Shown here in pieces: positions 8,401 through 15,334 of a DNA stretch of 30,096 nt. A model generated the notes under the pieces. That model was not told the origin of the DNA and did not search any database. It saw only the letters and a program-made list of their open reading frames with translations. A program made the position numbers and the translations under genes. The stretch comes from an uncultured Rhodospirillaceae bacterium (lineage in GTDB: Bacteria; Pseudomonadota; Alphaproteobacteria; CAAGCB01; CAG-977). The stretch spans positions 1 to 30,096 of the forward strand of contig USCC01000013.1 of assembly GCA_900553035.1 (NCBI GenBank), in the 5' to 3' direction. Each line of letters begins with the position of its first letter. The first letter of the stretch is position 1.

Positions 8401-9108
8401 TTATCCTTCGCGGTAGCGGTACCCTATGCCGTAAAGTGTTTCGATGCGGGAAAAGTCTTCATCCATTTCCTTGAATTTGCGGCGCAGGCGCTTGATATGG
8501 CTGTCGACCGTCCGGTCGTCGATATAGACGTTTGAACCGTAAGCCATGTCAATCAGCTGGTCGCGTGACTTGACGAATCCCGGCTTTTCGACCAGAGCGT
8601 ACAGCATCAGGAATTCCGTAATCGTCAGGTCAACCTGTTTGCCGCGCCACGTACAGAAGTGCCGTGTCCGATCCAGCACCAGGTCGCCGCGTTCAATAAT
8701 CTGATCCTCTTCCTTTTCGAGATTTTCCTCGTCGCCGTTCATGACGTCAACGCGGCGCATCAGGGTTTTGATGCGGGCGATCAGCAGATTCTGGGAAAAC
8801 GGCTTTTTAATATAGTCGTCCGCTCCCATGCGCAGGCCGCACAGTTCGTCCACCTCGTCTTCCTTGCTGGTCAGGAAAATGACCGGCACGTTCGATTTTT
8901 CACGGATGCGGCGCAGGGTTTCCATTCCGTCCATGCGCGGCATTTTTATATCCAACACGACCAGAGACACCTGCTCCTTCAGGACACCATCCAGTCCGGC
9001 GACACCGTCCGTATAGGTAAAAACCTGGAATCCTTCTTCTTCCAGAACCATCGAAACGGAAGTCAGAATATTCTGATCGTCGTCAATCAAGGCTATTTTA
9101 TTGCCCAC
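8401..9108 (-). CDS. chvI: ChvI-type OmpR-family response regulator
   Basis: A 235-residue two-domain regulator. The receiver has acidic residues IDDDQN at 8-12, phospho-acceptor Asp53 in VVLDIKMPRMDG, and a TSKEDE switch segment. A winged-helix DNA-binding domain follows, with DDRTVDSHIKRLRRKF and YGIGYRY. It starts with GTG at 9108, preceded by AGGAG at seven bases. It is the first gene of the chvI-chvG-hprK-rapZ-EIIA-ptsH-ptsI run; there are only four bases before chvG. Control of the whole run by its own product is plausible for this family but is not shown by the sequence. Confidence 0.95.
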   Translation of the reverse strand: MGNKIALIDDDQNILTSVSMVLEEEGFQVFTYTDGVAGLDGVLKEQVSLVVLDIKMPRMDGMETLRRIREKSNVPVIFLTSKEDEVDELCGLRMGADDYIKKPFSQNLLIARIKTLMRRVDVMNGDEENLEKEEDQIIERGDLVLDRTRHFCTWRGKQVDLTITEFLMLYALVEKPGFVKSRDQLIDMAYGSNVYIDDRTVDSHIKRLRRKFKEMDEDFSRIETLYGIGYRYREG

Positions 9109-9174
9109 GTTTTTTCTCCTGCCTGTTAGTTTAACGTCATCTGATATTAACAGGTCATTTTTTTGAAATAAAGG
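9109..9174 (-). other. Leader between rlmN and chvI with an inverted repeat
   Basis: A 66-base gap, AT-richer than its flanks. CCTGTTA at 9122-9128 and TAACAGG at 9148-9154 form a perfect 7-base inverted repeat with a 19-base loop, just upstream of the chvI ribosome-binding site. It could be an operator or a leader hairpin for the chvI operon. I see no convincing -35/-10 pair. Confidence 0.35.
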
Positions 9175-10239
9175 TTATATTTCATTACGCTTTGACGCCG
9201 ATTTCAGCTGACCGCACGCCGCCATGATGTCCTGCCCCCGCGAGGAGCGGATCGGCGCGGCGTAATTCCGGCTTTCGAGAATCCGCGCGAATTTTTCGAT
9301 GCGTTTCGCGGGCGAACACCGAAAGCCGCTTCCCGGCCATTCGTTGAAGGGAATCAGGTTGAACTTAACCGCCAGCCCCCGAACAACGCGCAGGAGTTCA
9401 CGTGCGTCCGCTTCGGAATCGTTGACGCCGTCCAGCATGACGTATTCAACGGTGATATACTGCAACCGACCTTCATGCGCTTGGAACGCGCGGCAGGCGG
9501 CCATCAGTTCCTCGATGGGATAGCGGCGGTTGATCGGCATGATTCGGTCGCGGATTTCGTTGGTCGGCGCGTGCAGACTGATCGCCAGCTTGACGCCCAG
9601 ATCCTCGGCAATACGGGGAATCAGGGGAGCGACGCCGGATGTCGACAGCGTGATCCGGCGGCGCGACAGAGCGATTCCTTCCGGATCCATGATGATTTGA
9701 AGCCCTTTTTTCACGTTTTCATAATTCAGCAGAGGCTCGCCCATCCCCATGACGACAATGTTCGACAGGAAACGCGGCTCTGCGGCGGGAGAGGGCCATT
9801 CGCCATAACTGTCACGCGCGACCATGAACTGAGCGGCAATTTCGCCGGCCGTCAGGTTGCGCACCATTTTCTGAGACCCCGTATGGCAGAACAGACAGCC
9901 GTTCGGGCACCCGACCTGCGTCGAAATACACACCGCGCCGCGGTCGTCCTCCGGGATATAGACGCTTTCGACTTCGTGGCCGTCTTTAAAGCGCAGGAGC
10001 CATTTGCGCGTCCGGTCCGCCGAATTCAGTTCGCGCACGATTTCCGGCCGGCCGATTTCATACCCTTCGTCCGTCAGTTTCCGGCGCAGTTCCCAGCCCA
10101 GCGACGTCATTTCGGAAAAGTCCGTCTTCCCCTGGTTGTACATCCAGTGCCACAGCTGTTTCGCGCGGAACGGCTTTTCTCCAAGCTTTTCAATTTCAGC
10201 CCCCAGCTCTTCGCGGGACAGCCCGATTAAATCTGTCAT
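9175..10239 (-). CDS. rlmN: Dual-specificity 23S rRNA/tRNA adenine-C2 methyltransferase
   Basis: A 354-residue radical-SAM enzyme. The Cx3Cx2C iron-sulfur motif is CPNGCLFC (Cys111, 115, 118). Other family blocks are VVMGMGEPLLNYENV, LSTSGVAPLIPR, KLAISLHAP and a C-terminal RGQDIMAACGQLK, in which Cys342 matches the second catalytic cysteine. It methylates C2 of A2503 in 23S rRNA and A37 of some tRNAs, using a methyl-cysteine intermediate. GAGGA lies about eight bases before the ATG. Only two bases separate it from the upstream membrane-protein gene, so the two are co-transcribed. Confidence 0.97.
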   Translation of the reverse strand: MTDLIGLSREELGAEIEKLGEKPFRAKQLWHWMYNQGKTDFSEMTSLGWELRRKLTDEGYEIGRPEIVRELNSADRTRKWLLRFKDGHEVESVYIPEDDRGAVCISTQVGCPNGCLFCHTGSQKMVRNLTAGEIAAQFMVARDSYGEWPSPAAEPRFLSNIVVMGMGEPLLNYENVKKGLQIIMDPEGIALSRRRITLSTSGVAPLIPRIAEDLGVKLAISLHAPTNEIRDRIMPINRRYPIEELMAACRAFQAHEGRLQYITVEYVMLDGVNDSEADARELLRVVRGLAVKFNLIPFNEWPGSGFRCSPAKRIEKFARILESRNYAAPIRSSRGQDIMAACGQLKSASKRNEI

Positions 10240-10241
10240 GA

Positions 10242-10637
10242 TCAGCGTCCTCTTAAAAACATCATCTGGCGCAGTTCGGGCGAATTTTGAATTCGCGCCA
10301 AATCACTGCCGACGTCAAACATCATGAAAAACGGGACAAAACACATCATGGCGACGACCGCCCAGGCCATGTCCCCCAGAAGGCAGACGCCCATCGCGCG
10401 GTAATCCAGCTCTCCGTCCGGGGCATAAATCCGTTTCAGGGTGATCCGGTAGAAAACCAGAAAAGCCAGCATGAACAGATAAAGGTCCGGGGTCAGCATC
10501 CGCTGAAAAACACTGTCTTCCTGGGGCGCGCCGAAGAAAATCCATGCCGCGCACAACGCCCCGATCACCGTGGAACGGTGCAGAAGAATTCCCGAAAAGA
10601 TTAACGACAGAACGAAATTTACAAATTTTCTCAGCAT
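10242..10637 (-). CDS. Small multi-pass membrane protein, unknown function
   Basis: A 131-residue hydrophobic protein with three or four likely membrane helices (about 5-19, 22-36, 50-64 and 84-103), short charged loops, and a basic tail ending FLRGR. I do not recognise the family. The frame is also open from 10670, but ATG at 10637 has a good AGAGGTGG site about eight bases upstream and makes a normal membrane-protein N-terminus (MLRKF), so I used it. The stop lies two bases before rlmN. The co-transcription with rlmN gives no firm hint of function. Confidence 0.8.
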   Translation of the reverse strand: MLRKFVNFVLSLIFSGILLHRSTVIGALCAAWIFFGAPQEDSVFQRMLTPDLYLFMLAFLVFYRITLKRIYAPDGELDYRAMGVCLLGDMAWAVVAMMCFVPFFMMFDVGSDLARIQNSPELRQMMFLRGR

Positions 10638-10654
10638 CCGGGGTCCCACCTCTC

Positions 10655-10702
10655 TTGCGAATGGCGTCAAAGCCTGCTATTACTCAGCTGTTTTCAAAAC
10701 AG
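10655..10702 (+). promoter_or_regulatory. Candidate sigma-70 promoter with a palindrome at the start region
   Basis: TTGCGA at 10655-10660 and TATTAC at 10678-10683 are separated by 17 bases, facing the 66-residue gene. A perfect palindrome CTGTTTTCAAAACAG covers 10688-10702, about where transcription would begin, and abuts the GGGAGGG ribosome-binding site. It could be an operator or an mRNA hairpin that masks translation. Confidence 0.4.
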
Positions 10703-10712
10703 GGAGGGCGTA

Positions 10713-10913
10713 ATGAAGAAAGAATCTCAAAACCCGATTGTTCCCGCGACGCCGCAGAATATCCAGAAAATTAGTACAACGTCGTCCGTACGGAATCAAG
10801 ACCAAATGCCGTTTTTATATATGGCCATGCGTGAACCGTCCGAAGAGTACAAAAACATCCCCGATTCGAAAAAAACGCTGTACCGCGTCATCCGAATCAA
10901 AAATCAGTCGTAA
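10713..10913 (+). CDS. Small basic protein, unknown function
   Basis: A 66-residue frame, beginning MKKESQNPIV and ending VIRIKNQS, with GGGAGGG six bases before the ATG. The composition is polar and basic, with no signal peptide or membrane segment. The first half looks disordered (Pro, Gln, Thr, Ser); the second half YKNIPDSKKTLYRVIRI could fold. It has a plausible promoter of its own. Its last ten bases overlap the 3' end of the convergent lipoprotein gene. I do not recognise a family. The good ribosome-binding site and natural composition favour a real gene. Confidence 0.6.
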   Translation: MKKESQNPIVPATPQNIQKISTTSSVRNQDQMPFLYMAMREPSEEYKNIPDSKKTLYRVIRIKNQS

Positions 10914-11305
10914 ATATTCGGCGGAAAAACCGGTTTTTCATAAATTCCGATTAAAACATCCGTCGGGTACGGGCTGGGACGGTCGTAACATGTCGGCAGC
11001 GCCAGCGACTGGTAACAGTATATTTTCTGCACGCCCCATTTCGGCCGAGCCGCGCGTTCCAGCTCAACCGGAGTCATGCAGAACTTCCCCTCCCCCTTGA
11101 CAGCACGCTCAATGGAGCAGTCTTTGTCCGTCACAACGGAAAACAGGTGATCCTCCATCGTCTTTCCCGTTGAAATCAGAGAGATCGTCTCCCCTGCGCC
11201 CGACACGGCAAGCGGGCTGGCTCCCATGGGCATATGGCTGCTCGGCGTCGTCCACCAGCACCCCGCCGTCATCAGCCCAAGAAAAATTGTTATAACATAT
11301 TTCAT
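10904..11305 (-). CDS. Predicted lipoprotein, unknown function
   Basis: A 133-residue protein with a classical lipoprotein signal: MKYVITIFLG, then the lipobox MTAGC with cysteine at residue 16 (counting from this ATG). The mature part has five further cysteines besides the lipidated one, including DKDCS, KFCMTP, YCYQ and TCYD, which suggests periplasmic disulfides. An in-frame GTG lies one codon upstream (11308); I prefer the ATG. A TACAAT box at 11327-11332 could be its promoter. Its 3' end overlaps the convergent 66-residue gene by ten bases. No family recognised. Confidence 0.85.
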   Translation of the reverse strand: MKYVITIFLGLMTAGCWWTTPSSHMPMGASPLAVSGAGETISLISTGKTMEDHLFSVVTDKDCSIERAVKGEGKFCMTPVELERAARPKWGVQKIYCYQSLALPTCYDRPSPYPTDVLIGIYEKPVFPPNIYD

Positions 11306-11326
11306 CACTGCACCATCCCGTCTTTT

Positions 11327-11355
11327 ATTGTATCATACGCCCGCGAACGTAAAAA
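11327..11355 (-). promoter_or_regulatory. Weak candidate promoter for the 133-residue lipoprotein
   Basis: On the minus strand a TACAAT -10 box lies at 11332-11327, inside TGATACAAT, with a poor T-rich -35 about 17 bases further upstream. It lies about 22 bases before the ATG. The -35 match is weak. Confidence 0.3.
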
Positions 11356-11370
11356 AGACATTAAACGCTC

Positions 11371-11397
11371 TTGCCCCGAACCTTTTTTAATTATAGC
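11371..11397 (+). promoter_or_regulatory. Weak candidate promoter for yfgM-bamB-der
   Basis: TTGCCC at 11371-11376 and TATAGC at 11392-11397 have a 15-base spacer, which is shorter than ideal. The region is AT-rich and is the only intergenic space before the three-gene operon. Confidence 0.3.
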
Positions 11398-11435
11398 TTA
11401 AGCGTTATCAATTGTATTATGTAAGGAGTACCGAC

Positions 11436-12125
11436 GTGGCAGTTCAAGATCCCAATCCGCTTGAATCCGAAATCCTCCGCGAAGTCGCGGCCGAAATGAA
11501 AGAGGAACAGCTGAAGGCTTTCTGGAAAAAGTACGGCACGTTTTTCGTCGTGTTGATCGTCGTCGCCCTTGTCTGCGCCGGCGGTTTTGAATTCCATCGG
11601 CATTACACGGAAAAACGCGCCGCCGCCGAAGCCGCCGAGCTTCAGTCCGCACTGACTCTGGCTCAGGATGGTGAAAACCGCGCTGCCGCCGATGCATTCA
11701 GGAAACTGCGCGACGAATCAACGTCCGGCTACCGCTATCTGGCCGCTCTGCATTATGTCCGCCAGATGCTTCAGAACAACGACTATGCCGAAGCCATGAA
11801 CGGACTGGACGTCCTGATCAAAGATGGAAAAACGCCGCCGCCGCTGAGAGACCTCGCGCTGTTCAACAAAGTTTCGATTGCCGTGGATCAGCCGGACGCC
11901 GATTACGACGCCCTGGAAAAAGAGCTTCAGCCCATGATTGCCGCAAACAATGCGTGGACGCCGGATGCGCTGGAACTGTCCGCTCTGATCGCTCTGCAAC
12001 AGAAAAACCCGGACAAGGCCAAATCCTTCCTGCAGCAGATCATCAGTATGCCGAACGTTTCCGACGGTCTGCGCCGCCGGGCAACGGACAACCTTGCCCT
12101 GCTTGATAAATCCGCCGCCGAGTAA
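11436..12125 (+). CDS. YfgM-like tetratricopeptide membrane protein
   Basis: A 229-residue protein. It has a short cytoplasmic N-terminus (MAVQDPNPLESEILREV), one membrane helix at about 33-50 (FFVVLIVVALVCAGGFEF), and a helical TPR-like periplasmic domain. In gammaproteobacteria YfgM sits beside BamB and works with the Sec translocon and the chaperone PpiD; the same neighbour here supports the family. GTG at 11436 is the start: AAGGAG at 11423-11428 is seven bases before it. A further upstream ATG (11412) in the same frame lies before the ribosome-binding site. The gene ends 11 bases before bamB. Confidence 0.88.
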   Translation: MAVQDPNPLESEILREVAAEMKEEQLKAFWKKYGTFFVVLIVVALVCAGGFEFHRHYTEKRAAAEAAELQSALTLAQDGENRAAADAFRKLRDESTSGYRYLAALHYVRQMLQNNDYAEAMNGLDVLIKDGKTPPPLRDLALFNKVSIAVDQPDADYDALEKELQPMIAANNAWTPDALELSALIALQQKNPDKAKSFLQQIISMPNVSDGLRRRATDNLALLDKSAAE

Positions 12126-12136
12126 CGGAGAAAAGC

Positions 12137-13471
12137 ATGAAACGCCGCACCGCCTTCCGTTCTGCCTTTTTCAGCGCTCTTCTGATGCTGTCCGCCTGTG
12201 CCGGGGATTCCTGGGTCGGCGAAGACGGTAAATCGGCGCTGACCGGAAAAAGGCTTTCCATTCTGAATTACGGAACGGATCTGACGCCGGACGCGGACAG
12301 CCTGAAAAAAATCATTCTGCTGCCCGCCCCCGAATCTGTCGAATCCTGGAAGCAGGCCGGCGGTCTTCCTCATCATGCCATGCAGAATCCGGCTCTGCCG
12401 CCCAAAATCATTCAGGCGTGGCAGGCCGATATCGGCGAAGGAAGCCGTTCGGACAATCTTCTGATTGCCGAACCGGTCGGAGAAAACGGCGTCATTTACA
12501 CCATTGACGCCCATGCGCTTGTCCGCGCCTTCGCGGTCAGCAGCGGCAAAAGGCTGTGGGAAACGCCTCTCTTTAAAGACGGAAGCGGCGGAGTCAAGGT
12601 GCTTGGTTCCGGACTGGCTCTGGATAACGGGATGCTCTTTGCGGCGACGGGAACGGGCGACGTCGCGGCTCTTGACGCGAAAAACGGCCGCGAAATATGG
12701 CGCATCCATCTGCCCTCCCCCGTTCGTTCCGCTCCGGCGGTTTACGGCGGCCGTTTGTTCGTACTGACCGCCGACAACAAGCTTGTCGCTCTGGCGGAAG
12801 ACGACGGCCGCATCCTGTGGCAACATTATGCTTTTCTGGAATCCGTCTCCCTGCTTGGCAAAGCGGCGCCGGCCATTGACAACGGCATCGGCGTTGCCGT
12901 TTTCGCTTCGGGCGAAGTCCTGGGCTTCCGTCCGGAAAACGGCAGTATTCTGTGGACCGAAGCGCTGGGCGCCACGCGTACCAATGACGCCGCCGCCGAA
13001 ATCAACGATATCCGCGCACGTCCCGTCATTTCCGACGATAAGGTTTTCGTCATCACAAGCGGCGGCCTGCTGTCGGCGCTGGATTTAAAAAGCGGCGCGG
13101 CCGTGTGGGAACGCGAAATCGAAGGCATCAACCAGCCCTGGCTGGCCGGAGAAATACTGTACGTCGTCTCAGCGCATGCGGAACTGGTCGCTCTGGAAGC
13201 CTCTACCGGCAAAATCCTGTGGATTAACCGGCTGGCGCGATGGGATGATCCCGAAAAGAAAAAAGGGCGCCTGTTCTGGACGGGGCCGATTCTGGCCGGA
13301 AACCGCCTTATCCTGACGAACTCGGCCGGAAAGGCCGTCGCCGTCGCGCCTCAGACCGGGACAATCATCGGTTGGGAAGACATTGACGATGTCGGGACTC
13401 TGCCGCCGATCGTCCTGAACGACACTCTCTTTTTCATCACACACAACGCAAAACTCGTGGCATACCGGTAA
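12137..13471 (+). CDS. bamB: Outer-membrane assembly lipoprotein BamB
   Basis: A 444-residue lipoprotein. The signal peptide ends in the lipobox LSAC with Cys21, and a PQQ-type eight-bladed beta-propeller follows. Repeated blade motifs are visible, e.g. GKRLWETPLF, NGREIWRIHL, DGRILWQHYA, NGSILWTEAL, SGAAVWEREI and TGKILWINRL. BamB is an outer-membrane accessory subunit of the BAM complex that inserts beta-barrel proteins, and it docks on BamA. GGAG precedes the ATG. The stop codon shares one base with the der start (TAATG). The yfgM-bamB-der order is conserved across proteobacteria. Confidence 0.95.
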   Translation: MKRRTAFRSAFFSALLMLSACAGDSWVGEDGKSALTGKRLSILNYGTDLTPDADSLKKIILLPAPESVESWKQAGGLPHHAMQNPALPPKIIQAWQADIGEGSRSDNLLIAEPVGENGVIYTIDAHALVRAFAVSSGKRLWETPLFKDGSGGVKVLGSGLALDNGMLFAATGTGDVAALDAKNGREIWRIHLPSPVRSAPAVYGGRLFVLTADNKLVALAEDDGRILWQHYAFLESVSLLGKAAPAIDNGIGVAVFASGEVLGFRPENGSILWTEALGATRTNDAAAEINDIRARPVISDDKVFVITSGGLLSALDLKSGAAVWEREIEGINQPWLAGEILYVVSAHAELVALEASTGKILWINRLARWDDPEKKKGRLFWTGPILAGNRLILTNSAGKAVAVAPQTGTIIGWEDIDDVGTLPPIVLNDTLFFITHNAKLVAYR

Positions 13472-14916
13472 TGACAGCAACAATCGCACTCGTCGGCCGA
13501 ACGAACGTCGGCAAATCCACCCTGTTCAACCGCCTGACCGGGCGTAAAAAAGCGCTGGTTCATGACCGGCCGGGCGTGACGCGCGACCGACGCGAAGGCG
13601 ATGCCGAACTGTACCGTTGCCCGTTCAGGGTCGTTGATACGGCCGGCCTGGAACCTTCGGGCGAGCTGGCCGCCGCCATGTTCCGCCAGACAGAAAAGGC
13701 TCTGAGCACTGCCGACGCCATCGTTTTCATCACGGACATCCGCGCGGGCGTCACGCCGTTGGATCGGGAAACGTCAAAAATCCTGCGTAAAACCGGAAAG
13801 CCCGTCATCCTGGCCGCAAACAAGGCCGAAGGAAAGGATTTTCCTCTCCATGATCTTTACTCTCTGGGGTTCGGGGAACCGGTGCTGATTTCAGCAGAGC
13901 ACGGCCTGGGCATGAGTGACCTGTACGATGCTCTGTCGCCGTACATCTGCCCGCCGGCCTCGGCAAATGAGGACGCCGAAGCGGAAGAACCCGAGGAAAA
14001 ACGGTCGCGCCGCCGCAGAAAGGACGAGGAAATCGACCTGACGGACGAAACGGTTGAAGAGGAAAATCTTGAAGACCGCATTATTGACGTCGCCATAGTC
14101 GGACGGCCGAATGTCGGCAAATCAACACTGGTCAACCGTCTTCTGGGCGAAGAACGGATGCTGACCGGCCCGATGGCGGGATTGACACGCGATTCCATTT
14201 CCATCGACTGGGAATATAAAGGACGCCGGATGCGTCTGACGGATACGGCAGGCCTGCGCCGCTCTGCACGGGTGGAAGACGATCTGGAACGCCTGTCGGC
14301 CGCCGATACGAAACGTGCCGCTTTTCTGGCTCAGGTGGTTGTTCTGCTTCTGGATGCCGACGGCATTCTGGACAAACAGGATCTGACGATTGCCCGGCAG
14401 GTTCTGGAAGAAGGCCGCGCCCTGATCGTCGCCGTCAATAAATGGGATACGGTCAGGGACAAAAAAGAAGCTCTGCAACGCCTGAACGAACGCATTGAAA
14501 GTTCTCTGACACAGGTCAAGGGCATAAAAACGATCACGCTTTCCGCACGAACCGGCGAAGGCGTCAGCCGGCTGATGCAGGCCATTCTTGACGTTTACGC
14601 CGTATGGAACAGCCGCATTTCGACCGGGCGCCTGAACCGTTGGCTTGCCGCGATGACCGCGGAGACACCTCCGCCGCTTTCGGCAACAAAACGCCCGATC
14701 CCGCTGAAATACATTACACAGATGAAAACACGGCCGCCCACCTTTGCCCTGTTTTCCAGCAATCCCGAAAAACTGCCGGAATCGTACCTGCGTTATCTGA
14801 TGAAAGGGATGGCGCGCGACCTGAAAATGGAAGGGGTGCCGATCCGCGTGTATATGCGCAAGGCGAAAAATCCGTACGAAAACCGCGCGGGGAAAAAGAA
14901 AAAGGGCCGTTCCTGA
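13471..14916 (+). CDS. der: Ribosome-assembly GTPase Der (EngA)
   Basis: A 481-residue double GTPase. Domain 1 has G1 GRTNVGKST (9-17), G3 DTAGL and G4 ANKAEG. Domain 2 has G1 GRPNVGKST (211-219), DTAGL and NKWD. A KH-like C-terminal domain ends in a lysine-rich tail. Der is essential for 50S subunit assembly. The linker between the G domains (about 163-203) is long and strongly charged, an acidic run broken by RSRRRRK, longer than in E. coli. The first G1 has Thr where Pro is usual, which should be tolerated. The gene is translationally coupled to bamB. Confidence 0.97.
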   Translation: MTATIALVGRTNVGKSTLFNRLTGRKKALVHDRPGVTRDRREGDAELYRCPFRVVDTAGLEPSGELAAAMFRQTEKALSTADAIVFITDIRAGVTPLDRETSKILRKTGKPVILAANKAEGKDFPLHDLYSLGFGEPVLISAEHGLGMSDLYDALSPYICPPASANEDAEAEEPEEKRSRRRRKDEEIDLTDETVEEENLEDRIIDVAIVGRPNVGKSTLVNRLLGEERMLTGPMAGLTRDSISIDWEYKGRRMRLTDTAGLRRSARVEDDLERLSAADTKRAAFLAQVVVLLLDADGILDKQDLTIARQVLEEGRALIVAVNKWDTVRDKKEALQRLNERIESSLTQVKGIKTITLSARTGEGVSRLMQAILDVYAVWNSRISTGRLNRWLAAMTAETPPPLSATKRPIPLKYITQMKTRPPTFALFSSNPEKLPESYLRYLMKGMARDLKMEGVPIRVYMRKAKNPYENRAGKKKKGRS

Positions 14917-14925
14917 GCCTCCCCC

Positions 14926-14947
14926 CGCCGCGCCGGCGTTTCCTTTG
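14926..14947 (+). terminator. Weak candidate terminator after der
   Basis: CGCCG (14926-14930) and CGGCG (14934-14938) form a five-base-pair GC stem with a three-base loop, followed by TTTCCTTT. The stem is short and the T-run is interrupted, so it may be only a partial stop. Confidence 0.35.
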
Positions 14948-14974
14948 CAAAAATTTATTTTTGTCTATAACTTC

Positions 14975-15002
14975 TTGACTTTTCTGTCAAACGTCGTACT
15001 AA
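14975..15002 (+). promoter_or_regulatory. Candidate sigma-70 promoter with dyad symmetry over the -35 region
   Basis: TTGACT (14975-14980) and TACTAA (14997-15002) lie 16 bases apart, about 35 bases before the 91-residue gene. The -35 box is half of an inverted repeat, TTGAC (14975-14979) and GTCAA (14986-14990), so a repressor site overlapping the promoter is possible. Confidence 0.5.
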
Positions 15003-15037
15003 TAGAGAAGAAGAAGTTTTAGACAGGACGTTAAACG

Positions 15038-15313
15038 ATGGAACGCTTTGCGGCCAACATTTTCGAAAACAGAGAAGGCGAGCCCGTTATTGCGCTGGAA
15101 GCGCTTTCCGGCAAACCCGAGATGCCCAGCCTTGTGCTGAAAACAGGAACGGAAGCTGTCTTTTACCGGACGGCCGATCAGTTCATCGGCATTGAAAATA
15201 TGGATTCCCGCATGCAGAAGCGTTTGCGTTCCACACGGAAAATTCTGGTCGCCGAAATCGACGTCAACGGCGAAACGAACGGATATTATGCCGACGTCAA
15301 GGAATTGAATTAA
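15038..15313 (+). CDS. Conserved-looking small cytoplasmic protein, unknown function
   Basis: A 91-residue soluble protein starting MERFAANIFE. It shows an alternating pattern suggesting a small beta-rich fold (PSLVLKTGTEAVFYRTADQF, then KILVAEIDVNGETNGYYADV). It has no signal peptide, membrane segment or cysteine. AGGAC lies upstream of the ATG, with a good promoter before it. It is followed after 21 bases by the HExxH protein, so the two form a two-gene operon and may act together. I do not recognise a family; partner, inhibitor or regulator of the next gene are all guesses. Confidence 0.8.
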   Translation: MERFAANIFENREGEPVIALEALSGKPEMPSLVLKTGTEAVFYRTADQFIGIENMDSRMQKRLRSTRKILVAEIDVNGETNGYYADVKELN

Positions 15314-15334
15314 AAAAACAAAGGAAAGAATGCT

